Assembly: GCF_024323335.1 (NCBI RefSeq)
Contig: NC_066581.1
Location: 179,731,330-179,795,329, forward strand
DNA from: Lathyrus oleraceus
Lineage: Eukaryota; Streptophyta; Magnoliopsida; Fabales; Fabaceae
Direction of reading: 5' to 3'
DNA: 64,000 nucleotides
This document shows, one piece after another, positions 1 to 9,833 of this stretch. The notes under the pieces were generated by a model. It did not search any database. It saw nothing but the letters and a program-made list of their open reading frames with translations, and was not told the origin of the DNA. A program made the translations under genes and the position numbers. Within the stretch, counting starts at the first letter, position 1. Every line of letters starts with the position of its first letter.

Positions 1-241
1 AAATTAAAATTTTCTCCTTTGGAGATCCTTACGAATGGTCATGATCAGTGATAGAATATTTACCTCTTGTGACGATTGAAACCTTTGGTGCAGATCTCTT
101 GTGACAATCAAAACCTTTGATGCAGATCCACTGAGCGATCACGAACGTTGAACGATGACAACGTCTCTACTCAGTCCACACGAACGGATTCCTTCAATCT
201 CAGTGCTAGCTGGAACAAATGAAGGCTTTGAGTGAGTGAGT

Positions 242-247
<6 letters not shown>

Positions 248-291
<44 letters not shown>
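248..291. repeat. (GA)n microsatellite in copia LTR
   Basis: An uninterrupted GA run. In the minus-strand LTR it lies about 50 bp downstream of the TATA box, i.e. near the start of the transcribed leader. The LTR at 45663-47051 has a CT/CA run at the matching place. Confidence 0.95.
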
Positions 292-294
<3 letters not shown>

Positions 295-337
295 CGAAAA
301 TAATGCAACCGCAATGAATGCTTATGCACAAGGGTTC

Positions 338-345
338 TATTTATA
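338..345 (-). promoter_or_regulatory. TATA box of copia LTR
   Basis: TATAAATA on the minus strand, centred in the near-palindrome GGTTCTAT-AA-ATAGAACC. The same arrangement occurs at 46714-46721 in the plus-strand LTR, which supports a conserved core promoter. Confidence 0.6.
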
Positions 346-1397
346 GAACCACTTGTGTGGGCTTCAAGCTAAAAGGCCCACTTAAGTGTATTTTGGCCCA
401 TATCTTATAATATGCCCAAAATCACTTAAGCCCATGGTACCTTACCATATTTCATATTCTACTTAAGTACGCCGTACCTTACGATGTTCTACAACTCACT
501 TAAGTGCACCGTACCTTACGATGTTCCTTAGTTACTCTATCTCTCATCAATCTGTCCTTTGTGTGTGACCCTGTAGGTTTTCGCGGCATTGCCAATTATA
601 TTAAATCAGTATTTAACATAATAAACAGGGAGCGGTATCTAGCAACACATCACTGCTACCCAAGACACGAAAATGTCATGTGATCTGACAAATCCTTCTG
701 TGATAATACTTATGTGCATAATTATCCTTTTGCCCTTATGTCTATATTGAACACAAGGCATAGACCGTGTCATCCTTGTCCAATTCAATATTAGGCCCAT
801 AGACATTTATCCTGTTACGTAGGATGGGCAAATTCCATATAGGTCACTCATGTCCCTCAGCATGCTTCGTGGAGTACCCATCAACTGTCTTTATGGTTAT
901 CCAGTTACGGACAACGTTTGATCAACAATAAAGCACTCGATTCTACATCTAGGATCCATAGTGGTTTCAGGTCGAAGAGTGGTATACACCATTATCACCA
1001 TGAGAATAACTTATGACACTTTGCATAACTTTCTATATATAGTATTCTCATAGCGGGTTAATCCAGTATAAATATTACTCTTAATATTCATACCTATGTT
1101 TAAGACTTGATAACTCCTTATCCATGATCCATGAGATGTGATCATCAGTCTATATACATAATAGTCTTAATACTCTAATGTTATCCCACTTCATAATAAA
1201 GCTCGACTACGGATACTTTAAGAATAGTGTCCTTATGTTTAATATGATCTCATGATCAAGTCACACTTGATACATTAAACAGACTAGCTATTCTAGGGAC
1301 TTTATTAAACAAACATAATAAAGAAAAAGCCTTTTATTATTAATAAATAATTCGATACAAGTACCAAAAGTATTGGCCTCTAGGGCTTACACCAACA

Positions 1398-1623
1398 TTC
1401 AAAACACTGAAGATCAACAGAATGCAGTTACTTACCATAATCCCTAATTTTTGCATAAGTTTCCCCAAGGTGGGGTACTCAACTTATCGGGAAATTCTTT
1501 CTGTTTTATGTCTCTAATTTTTGCCTGGATCTCCCTTTTGGGTTTTCAATCCACCGAGACGCTCCTTTTTTGCCTAAGCCACCCATTCGGGTTTTCAACT
1601 TAGCGAGTTGTTCTTTTTCTTTT
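1398..1623 (-). other. 3' noncoding region of Ogre 1, truncated
   Basis: No ORF. Clearly related to 60960-61199 in Ogre element 2, just past the integrase stop. The repeated 'tttgc...gggttttcaa' pieces are shared by both. It stops abruptly at the copia LTR, so the PPT and 3' LTR are not seen. Confidence 0.75.
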
Positions 1624-1998
1624 TAGGCGAAGTATTTCTTGACTGCATCTGCGTTCATAGGACGAGTAAACTCTTCACCATCCATAGTTGTAAGTATCAA
1701 TGCGCCGCCTGAAAAGGCTCTCTTAACAACATATGGGCCTTCATAATTGGGAGTCCATTTCCCCCTAGAATTTGGTTTAAATGATAAAATCTTCTTGAGC
1801 CAAGGTCACATTCTCTGAACACACGAGGTCTGACCTTATCAAAAGCTCTTTTCATCCTTTGCTAATACAACTTACCATGACACATGGCAGTTGATCTATT
1901 CTCTTCAATCAAATTCAACTGGTCAAACCTGGTCTGACACCATTCAGCCTCAGTCAACTTGGCTTCCATGAGCACACGTAATGAAGGAATCTCAACCT
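1624..1998 (-). pseudogene. Ogre 1 integrase C-terminal part, frameshifted
   Basis: Minus-strand translation in changing frames matches the C-terminal integrase segment that is open at 61200-61436 and 61440-61919 in Ogre 2: the PVEV.IPSLRVLMEAKL region, then the KVRPRVFRE...KSF region, ending just before 1624. At least one frameshift near 1995-2070 and further breaks near 1880 and 1800 interrupt it. In the family this part follows the DDE core and binds DNA or chromatin. Confidence 0.75.
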
Positions 1999-3093
1999 CT
2001 ACGGGGAGCACTGCTTCCATACCATACACAAGAGAATAAGGGGTTGCCCTGTTGAAGTGCAGATTGATGTACGATACCCGTGCAAAGCAAATAGGAGCAT
2101 CTCATCCCAATCCTTGTATGTGACAATCATGTTCTGAATGATCTTCTTGATGTTCTTGTTTGCAGCTTCAACAGCCCCATTCATCTTGGGTCTGTAGGGA
2201 GAAGAATTATGATATGCAATCTTGAAGTCTTTGCAAAGAGCTTCCACCATATTGTTATTCAAGTTCGATCCATTTTCAGTAACGATCTTGCTTGGCACAC
2301 CATAACGACATATAATCTGATTCTTGATAAACCTTACAATAACTTGCTTGGTTACATTTGCATACGATGCCGCTTCAACCCATTTTGTAAAATAGTCAAT
2401 TGCCCCCAAAATGAAATGATGTCCATTCGAAGCTTTGGGCTCAATCATCCCAATCATATCAATTCCCCACATGGAGAAGGGCCATGGGGAAGAGATATCA
2501 TTCAATAGTGTCGGAGGAACATGAATCTTATCAGCATAAATTTGACACTTGTGGCATTTCTTCACAAACTTGCAATAGTCAGATTCCATTGTCAGCCAAT
2601 AGTAACCTGCTCGCAACATCTTCTTCGCCATTGCATGTCCATTGGAATGAGTACCAAAGGAACCTTCGGGCACTTCGGTCATCAACAAGTCTGCTTCGTG
2701 TCTATCCACGCATCTAAGCAAAACCATGTCGACGTTTCTCTTGTACAATATATCACCATTCAAATAGAAATTACCGGCTAATCTTCTCAAAATCTTCTTA
2801 TCTTTCAAAGATGCCCCAGGCGGGTAAATCTGACTTTGGAGGAAACATTTGATGTCATAATACCACGGATTCTCGTCTTTGATCTCTTCCACAACAAACA
2901 CATGAGTTGGCCTATCAAGACGCATCACATACAAATTGGGAACTTCATTCCAATATTTTACCACAATCATTGATGCCAACGTTGCAAGAGCATCTGCCAT
3001 CCGATTTTCATCTCGAGGGATATGATGAAACTCAACCTTTGTAAAGAAAGTTGAAATCCTCCTCGCATAATCTCTATACGGAACTAAACCGGG
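1999..3093 (-). pseudogene. Ogre 1 integrase (zinc finger and DDE core)
   Basis: Retroviral-type integrase, which joins the cDNA ends to host DNA. The 333-residue open stretch starting at 3000 has the HHCC zinc finger (H118, H122, C149, C152). In the DDE core, D181 lies in WGIDMIG and E278 in NGAVEA, but the second acidic residue is E242 (motif VTENGSN), where Ogre 2 has D (ITDNGSN). That change should weaken or kill catalysis. Upstream of 3000 the frame continues from the second RNase H (FHHIPRDENRMADALA). Downstream, a frameshift near 2000 ends it. The region belongs to one gag-pol polyprotein, so the methionine at 3000 is not a true start. Confidence 0.9.
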
Positions 3094-3486
3094 TTAATTT
3101 TTCTCCCATCCTCCTTTGAATTGATTCACAACCAAAGTCGAATCACCGAAGACATCCAAATACTTGATTCTGAGATTCATGGCCTCTTCAAGCCCCATAA
3201 TGCAAGCTTCATATTCTGCCATGTTGTTTGTACACTTGAAAGTCAATCTAGCTGTAAATGGTAGATGCGTGCCTTGAGGAGTAATAATCACTGCCCCAAT
3301 GCCATTTCCATATTGATTAGCAGCTCCATCAAAAACCATGCCCCAACGGGAACCAGGTTTTGGCCCTTCTTCAAGCAATGGTTCATCACAATCCTTCATT
3401 TTCAAGTACGAAATCTCTTCATCCGAAAAATCATACTGCACTGACTGGTAATCTTCAATCGGTTGGTGAGCCAAATGGTCAGCCAA
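3094..3486 (-). pseudogene. Ogre 1 second (archaeal-type) RNase H
   Basis: A 130-residue open stretch with the RNase H acidic triad D53 (VFDGAA), E91 (NMAEYEA) and D115 (FGDSTL). Tat-lineage elements are known to carry this extra RNase H between the normal one and integrase. A stop follows at 3094, where a glutamine codon is expected by comparison with Ogre 2 (ETNQPG there, EKN-stop-PG here). It is continuous with the RNase H before it and the integrase after it in the polyprotein. It cleaves RNA in the RNA/DNA hybrid in the family. Confidence 0.85.
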
Positions 3487-4090
3487 GATACTACCTTTGA
3501 TCGCTTTCTGAGATCGGTATTCGATATCCTACTCTGACAACAACATCTGCCAACGGGCAATCCTCCCAGTTAAAGCAGGCTTCTCAAATATATACTTGAT
3601 TGGATCCATTTTGGATATCAACCAAGTGGTATGATTCAACATATATTGGCATAGACGCTTAGCAGCCCAAGCCAATGCGCAACAAGTTTTCTCAAGCATA
3701 GAATATCGAGTCTCACAGTCGGTGAACTTCTTACTGAGGTAGTAGATTGCAAATTCTTTCTTTCCAGTCTCATCTTGCTGACCAAGGACACAACCCATAC
3801 CATCTTCGAGCATAGTCAAATACATGATCAACAGTCTTCCTTCAACAGGCGGAGACAAAATCATAGGTTCAAGCAAATATTCCTTGATACTGTCAAAAGC
3901 TCTCTGGAAGTCTTCGGTCTAATCACAAGACTGATCTTTCCGAAGAAGCTTGAATATAGGCGCACATGTGGCAGTCAAGTGGGAAATGAATTTGGAAATA
4001 TAATTCAAGCGGACGAGGAAACCTCTGACTTGCTTCTCAGTTTTGGGCGCATGCATCTCTTATATTGCTTTAACCTTGGCAGGATCAACT
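3487..4090 (-). pseudogene. Ogre 1 RT connection and first RNase H
   Basis: Minus-strand translation gives the RT thumb/connection (QVRGFL, RLNYIS) followed by the first RNase H-like domain (ILSPPVEGR, YYLSKKFTDCETRYS, LAWAAKRL). The open part is 3529-3876. Stops interrupt it near 4050, 3920 and 3529, where Ogre 2 (63025-63789) reads through. A frameshift near 4090 separates it from the RT. Confidence 0.85.
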
Positions 4091-5078
4091 TCAATACTCT
4101 TTGCTGACAATAAAGCCCAACAGCTTACCAGAACGACCACCAAACGTACACTTATTGGGATTCAAACGGAGTTTATATTTCCTTAAATGCTGGAATAGCT
4201 TCGATAAATGCTCAACATGTTCCTCTTCATCAATTGATTTAGCAATCGTGTCATCGACATAAACCTCGATCTCTTTATGCATCATATCATGAAAAAGAGT
4301 AGTCATTGCTCTTTGGTAAGTTGCACCGGCATTCTTTAGACCGAAAGGCATCACTTTATAACAGAATGTTCCCCAAGGTGTAATGAATGCGGTCTTTTCA
4401 ATATCTTCGGGTGCCATCTTGATCTGATTATACCCGGAAAATCCATCCATAAATGAAAAGACTTTGAATTTAGCAGTATTGTCTACCAACATATCAATGT
4501 GTGGCAGAGGGAGATAATCTTTCGGACTAGCTTTATTCAAATCTCTATAGTCAACATACATGCGAACTTTTCCATCTTTCTTCGGCACTGGAACAATATT
4601 GGCCACCCATTGCGGATACTCAGCAGTTACAAGGAAACCGATATCAATCTGCTTATGCACTTCCTCTTTGATCTTCACAGCCATATCAGGATGTGTTCTT
4701 CTCAACTTCTGCTTGACTGGCGGGCATTCTGGCTTCAACGGTAATCTATGCTCCACAATATCAGAATCCAAACCAGGCATGTCTTGATAGGACCAAGCAA
4801 ACACATCTAAATACTCTCGAAGAAGATCAATAAACCCCTTCTTGACTTCTGGACACAGGCGAGACCCGGTCTTGACTTCCTTCACATCATCCTCGGAACC
4901 CAAATTGACTAACTTGACCTGCTCTTCGAACGGCTGAATGGTCTTTTCATCTTGCTCAAGAAGACGAGATAATTCATCACTTACTTCCACGTCATTTTCC
5001 TCCTCGGCTTCAAACACAGGGAATTTAAAATTTGGAGAAGGAGAAGGATCATTGTATTCAATGGGGTTAGGAACCAAC
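4091..5078 (-). pseudogene. Ogre 1 reverse transcriptase
   Basis: A 328-residue open stretch beginning right after the intron acceptor. RT motifs are in order: VDYRDLNKASPKD near residue 175, FSFMDGFSGYNQI with catalytic D211, MPFGLKNAGATYQ near 244, and YVDD at 273-276. All three catalytic aspartates (D211, D275, D276) are present, so the RT core itself looks intact. The N-terminal ~80 residues are acidic linker. The frame breaks at 4091 by a frameshift in the thumb. It copies element RNA into cDNA in virus-like particles in the family. The first codons (VPNPIEY) directly follow the spliced intron, so the true start is in gag. Confidence 0.9.
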
Positions 5079-5333
5079 CTGCATAATGATTTGATATTTT
5101 GATTTTAGAGAAGTGAATTTGTGACCAAATATTATGCAAATGGACAATTATATTGTTTATTTATGTTTTTTGTGATTACCATTTTTAGAATAAAGCAAAA
5201 AGTAAAAACAAGACATCATAGATGTGGATGAATAGAGTAAATTTTATTAATGATCAATTTGAAAATGCCCAAACAATGTTCTCTTCTCCCTTAGGCATAG
5301 GAGAAGGATTTTAAAACATATAAAAGCAATTAC
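5079..5333 (-). other. Putative Ogre intron between protease and RT
   Basis: A 255-bp AT-rich stretch with many stops between the protease tail and the RT frame. It begins GTAATTG (minus strand, at 5333) and ends ATTATGCAG at 5079. Ogre elements are known to have a spliced intron at this place. The exact donor is inferred from the GT consensus and the end of protein similarity. Confidence 0.65.
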
Positions 5334-5813
5334 TTAGGTCGATGCAAAATAACAGGAATATCAACAGCAGTCCAATTGTTGCAAGCCTTTTCATGCGTCA
5401 CAAAATTGGTGCAATCTTCCTCTTCGTCATCCTCTAGCACAACAACTAAGTGTTGTTCATTGCCATGAATGAACCATCCGCTACGGAAGCTAAGTTTCAT
5501 ATCTTCAGTCCTTGCAGTTTATGAACCTTTCTGGAACCCCAAATTGGTTCTGCCTTTGTTGTCGGAGACCTCTACCATACGCCCCCATTGATCAACATTG
5601 CCTTCTTCCACAATCTTCTAAGGATCTTTCAATGAGGACACAGGTGCCCCAAACCTCTTTTCAGCAGCAACAGATAAGGCCTGGAACAGAGTTCTAACCT
5701 CATCCTCAGCTTCAACGTAAGAGAAAGATGACAAGTGGCTAACCAACATCGCTTTCTCTCCAACCACAATCATTAGCTTGCCATTCTTCACAAATTTGAG
5801 CTTCTGGTGCAAA
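5334..5813 (-). pseudogene. Ogre 1 protease tail and linker
   Basis: Minus-strand continuation of the protease polyprotein after the CACTA insertion: KLKFVKNGKL, SHLSSFSYVEAEDEV, then an acidic stretch (LEDDEEEDCTNF) and NWTAVDIPVI just before the intron donor. Stops at 5618 and again near 5535 break it. The reading frame runs on from 9292 if the CACTA and one AAA copy are ignored, which shows it was one ORF. Confidence 0.8.
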
Positions 5814-5829
5814 CACTATGCCAAACAAG

Positions 5830-6110
5830 GGATTAGACAGCGCTTTTTTTGACATTAGACAGCGCTTAAAAGCGCTGGCTATACTGGCGCTGGTATAGGT
5901 CTTAGACAGCGCTTAATTTACTAAAAAAGCGTTGGCATAGGGGGGGTTTAGACAGCGCTTTTTCAGTAAAAGCGCTGTCTAAAACCCCCCTATGCCAGCG
6001 CTTTTTTAGTTAATTTCATGTTGAAATTAACTAAAAAAGCGCTGGCATAGGTGGTTAATTCAACAAAATATAGTGTAAAAAAGCGCTGGCATAGGGTGGG
6101 CTATACCAGC
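5830..6110. repeat. Left subterminal repeat block of the CACTA element
   Basis: Repeated units of the form TTAGACAGCGCTTTT and CTATGCCAGCGCTTTT in both orientations, able to fold as hairpins. Subterminal repeats of CACTA elements are transposase-binding sites in the known systems; binding here is inference. Confidence 0.85.
5990..6050. repeat. Perfect 29-bp inverted repeat with 3-base loop
   Basis: 5990-6018 is the exact reverse complement of 6022-6050; the loop is TGT. Immediately to the left, 5941-5990 forms a second near-perfect hairpin (GGGGGGTTTAGACAGCGC against its complement with one extra A). Confidence 0.9.
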
Positions 6111-6120
6111 GCTTTTGGAG

Positions 6121-6562
6121 GATCTTTTTATACGTTTTCACCACATTATTTAGCACCTGTAAATTGCAAATTTCAGCAGATTTTCATAAATTGGAGCTTG
6201 AATCCAATCTATATGCACCTTATAGTTCAACACATTGTAGTTCTATCTTCTGAATATGCACATATACTTGAAAATCTATATGCATTATAAACACATTATA
6301 GTTCAACACAATATACTTCTAATTTCAGCAGTTTTTTGAGTATTTATATATATACTTGAAAATGTTTGCCTTTACAAAAAATCTACACATTTCTAATAAC
6401 CTCCAAAAATGCTAATCAAAATGTATTTCAACACATTCTAGTTCTATCTTCTAAATATGCTATATAACCTGAAACAACACCAAATAAAGATTGTAGTAAG
6501 CAAATGGAATTCACTCAAAGTTATTCAGATCACATTCAAAATTAAAGTAAGAGTTCAATACC
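6121..6562. other. CACTA internal noncoding stretch
   Basis: AT-rich, with repeated 'gttcaacaca' and 'catatacttgaaaat' phrases. It lies after the Ulp1 stop codon on the minus strand, so it is probably 3' untranslated or spacer sequence. No gene seen. Confidence 0.5.
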
Positions 6563-7221
6563 TCACAAAACCTGTAGCTCGATAATGAATTGACACAATT
6601 CCTCTTTAATTTCATCCAACTGATCTTTTGAGTAATAAGCACATCTATATTCATCAAAGTACTACATAATAATATAACATAGTATGATTTAGTTAAATCT
6701 ATTTAATTATGAGAAATATGTGTTAAATATGAAAATAACTCATAAGTTAGAAATCCATACATCAGATGGAATATCTGTTCGATCCATAAGAAGAGTTTCT
6801 TTCATAAACCTCAACGTGTAATATCCACAATCTATATTATTACGCTGTCGAGGACACTACACATGGAAAAACAATATGGATAAATATCCTAAGTTTTATC
6901 ATGTGTCATCACTAATATAATCAAAATTGTGATAATTAATATACCTCCACTCTATTCCATGTAATGTTATTGGCTTTTCTCTTTGGTACTTGAATTTTTC
7001 TTTGTGCTCGAACAGTTTGTATAATGCTATAATGAAATATAAACGAATATTTAGAACAATTCACATAAATAAATAAGTATACACACGAATATTGGGTTAT
7101 TTGCACTTACGTGTCAACTATCGTCTTCATAGCAGGGTATGTTGTCCAATCATTGTGTAAAGAATCCAAATAATACACAATTTCTTTAAAAGGATTTATC
7201 GCGACCAACAACCAATGTCCA
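6563..7221 (-). CDS. Ulp1-like (C48) cysteine protease, C-terminal exons inside the CACTA
   Basis: Four minus-strand exons with consensus splice sites join in one frame: 7221-7111 (GHWLLVAINPF...YYLDSLHNDW), 7026-6945 (IIQTVRAQRK...), 6856-6761 (CPRQRNNIDCGYYTLRFMKE) and 6661-6563, ending in a stop. The SUMO-protease catalytic set is visible: His in GHW, Asp in YLDS, Gln/Asn in RQRNN and Cys in DCGYY. Ulp1 enzymes cut SUMO from proteins; Ulp1-like domains are known in plant CACTA and Mutator-like elements, with unclear function. No stop or frameshift occurs in these exons, although the surrounding Ogre is decayed. The upstream part of the protein and the start codon were not found, and an (AT)n microsatellite lies in the upstream intron or flank. 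The fragment could be a captured or relic domain. Confidence 0.7.
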
Positions 7222-7263
7222 CTGTAATAAAACAAATGTTAGAAAAAGAAGATTATTACAAAC

Positions 7264-7326
<63 letters not shown>

Positions 7327-8650
7327 ATTCTTCTACTAACTATGAAGTGAAGTAACTATAACTATGTTGTAGTTATGCTATTAAAATCATGACAATTTGG
7401 ATATTTATTATGATTGAATGTCAAATGATTGGAAATAATTTAGAGGACTAACACCCTATATGAATAAACAACTTATTTCCGCGTTTATCATATAATTGCT
7501 TATATTATAAGTCATTTCTATGAAAAAAGAAGAAGAGGCAATAAGTTACTACCTTTTAATTGTGGATGTCAACAAAGCTTGTTAGCAATAGTCCTCAATT
7601 GAGTCCTAAGGAAATGAACACCCTATAAAATAAACAACAGCTTATTAGACATTAAACAGATCAAGCAATGTATCAATCAGTCAGTAAAGTAATCAACTAA
7701 AGTACAAGCAATTCAAGTAGGGTAATATGTCAATCCAAAACTAGTTCAGCATTGTCAAAAACCAATTTAATACCAATCCAACTTAGCAAAATATTTTCCA
7801 AACCAGTCCAACACATTCAAGCAAATAACAAGTGTAGTTCAAATGTGCAATATAGTTCAGCAGTCCAACATAATTCAAGTTTAATCAGTTCAGTTTCATG
7901 GCATCAGAAAAAAAACAATTCAACAAGGTAAAATCACAAGCCAAGTCAATGCAGTTCCATTCAATTAACTTTGACTCACATCATTCCCATTCTAACAAGC
8001 TAGCCTTTCTTTAACTGTCTAACAGCTGACCTGCATTTTCTAAACTTGCATTTCAGTTTTTCATTCTAACACTAACCACACTAATTAACTATTTCATTAA
8101 CACTAACACCATCTCCCTTTAACAGTTCTATCTAATCCTATCCAACTTACACGCCAATGCTAACAATCACATTTAACACTTGCTACAATTCATCATCAGT
8201 ATAATAGAAACCTAATGGAAGCAAACACAAACCATCTCCCTTTGACATGGTGATTAATATCAAAAATATATACATTTGTTAACATACCACAAAAGAATCA
8301 ACTGCCCTAACACACAAAAGAATCAACTGCCCTAACACAAGAGAATCAACTGCCCTAACACATGAACCACAAAAGAATCAACCCAGAAGCAAACCTTTAT
8401 CACTAATAAACTGCCCTAAATAAAGAAAGATGAAACGAACAGAAAATGCACTTACAAAAATGTAAACGGTGATGAACGAAGTGAGTGATGAACGCAGGAA
8501 TCAAGAATGGAGGTTTTGGGAGAAGCAGTGATGATGAACGCAACGAGTATGAACGCAGTGAGAAGAAGGTTGTGGGAGCGAGGGAAACAAAATGGGTCTT
8601 AACGTACTGAATGAATTCATATATTATAATTTACTAAAAACAAAATTTGG
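7222..8650. other. CACTA internal region without recognised gene
   Basis: Upstream (minus-strand sense) of the Ulp1 exons. Holds an (AT)n run and long stretches rich in CAA/TTC with many stops. A possible upstream exon near 7553-7620 is open for only 17 codons before a stop, so I do not call it. Confidence 0.5.
7272..7324. repeat. (AT)n microsatellite
   Basis: About 26 uninterrupted AT units inside the CACTA element. Confidence 0.97.
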
Positions 8651-9290
8651 TAAATAAGGCCTTAGACAGCGCTTTTATGAAAAGCGCTGGCTAAGCTCAC
8701 AAATTAAAATGGCCTTAGACAGCGCTTTGAAGGAAAGCGCTGGCACAGGAGGGGTCAATAGCAGCGCTTCTAAAAGCGCTGTATAAGGTAGGCCTTATAC
8801 AGCGCTTTTTTTAAAAATTTAAAAGGCCTTAGACAGCGCTTTTGGGAGAAGCGCTGTATAAGGTGACCTTGTCAAAAGCGCTGTATAAGGTAGGCCTTAT
8901 ACAGTGCTTTTGTTGTGATTAATTTAAATAATTTTAAGGCCTTATACAACGCTTCTCCCAAAAGCGCTGTCTAAGGTGACCTTCTAAAAAGCGCTGTATA
9001 AGGTAGGCCTTAGACAGCACTTTTGTTGTGATTAATTTAAATAATTTTAAGGCCTTAGACAACGCTTTTGGGAGAAGCGCTGTATAAGGTGGACCTTCTC
9101 AAAAGCGCTGTCTAAGGTAGGCCATTTAGCAGCGCTTTTAAAAAGCGCTGTCTAAGACCATCCATTTAGCAGCGCTTTAAGCCATCTACGTATTCAGTTT
9201 CCTTATTTTTATTTTTTTTTAACGTGTAGCAGCGCTTTTGGAGAAAAGCGCTGTCTAAGGGGCGCTGCCAAAAACCTGTTTTGGCGTAGT
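8651..9290. repeat. Right subterminal repeat block of the CACTA element
   Basis: At least a dozen copies of a ~20-bp motif around AGCGCTGTCTAAGG / CCTTAGACAGCGCTTTT in alternating orientation, often as inverted pairs around a short spacer. It mirrors the left block. Confidence 0.85.
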
Positions 9291-9291
9291 G

Positions 9292-9833
9292 AAAGTTGAA
9301 GTAACAGGTCCTGCCTCATGGATCTATGGCCTTCCCAACAGGCAACTGTAGGCCGGGTGGATATCCATTACTTGAAAATTAGTTTGAAAATCACTCGGAC
9401 CTATCTTAATTGGAAGGCCCACTTCATCAATAACCGTTTTGTGTGAACCGTCAAAAGCTTTGACGATTACACCGCCATACCTCATAAGCGCTCCTTGGTA
9501 AGATAGTTTTGACAGAGTTGACTTTGGAAGCACATTCAACGACGACCCAGTGTCAACAAGCACATTTGACAAAGCATCCTCTTTGCAATTCATAGAAATG
9601 TGTAAAGCCAGATTATGATTTCTACCCTCCTCAGGGAGTTCTTCATCATAGAAACTAAGATTATTGCAAGAAGTGATGTTAGCCACAATATGGTCGAATT
9701 GATCCACTATAACATCATGTTCTACAAACGCTTGCTCTAGAACTCTATGTAGTGCTTCTCCGTGCGTTTCAGAATTCATGAGCAGAGACAACATTGAGAT
9801 CTTCGAGGGGGTTCGGAGCAACTGCTCCACCAT
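9292..9833 (-). pseudogene. Ogre 1 aspartic protease domain
   Basis: Retropepsin-like protease that processes the polyprotein in the family. The open stretch 9833-9324 has the active-site motif VLVDTGSSLNVLP (D94, T95, G96) and ends in HPAYSCLLGRP. The next codon, tryptophan in related copies as I recall them, is TAG here (near 9321). The frame continues past that stop to the CACTA insertion at 9291. Residues 1-60 are linker. Confidence 0.88.

Larger units (their letters stand above)
1..1397 (-). mobile_element. Ty1/copia LTR, minus strand, cut by the window edge
   Basis: Reading the minus strand from 1397, the sequence begins TGTTGGTGTAAGCCC and matches, in inverted orientation, the LTR at 45663-47051 over nearly its whole length, including the TATA box, the CACTTAAGTG repeats and the GA/CT microsatellite. 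The left end lies at or just beyond base 1. To its right (1398 onward) is 3' noncoding sequence of Ogre element 1, so this copy inserted into that Ogre. It is either the 5' LTR of an element running off the left edge or a solo LTR; the window cannot tell which. No coding sequence is expected or seen. Confidence 0.85.
5814..9291 (-). mobile_element. CACTA (En/Spm-type) transposon, 3.5 kb, without visible transposase
   Basis: Ends are CACTATGCCAAAC at the left and, inverted, CACTACGCCAAAAC at the right, flanked by the 3-bp duplication AAA (5811-5813 and 9292-9294), as expected for CACTA elements. Both ends have dense copies of AGCGCT-containing subterminal repeats (about 5830-6110 and 8650-9290). 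The middle holds spliced exons of a Ulp1-like cysteine protease on the minus strand but no recognisable TNPD/TNPA transposase, so it is probably non-autonomous. It sits inside the Ogre 1 protease ORF and is therefore younger than that insertion. Confidence 0.9.

Noticed and set aside
7553..7630. Possible upstream exon of the Ulp1 gene
   Set aside because: Splice-like ends, but a stop after about 17 codons in the best frame and no family motif.
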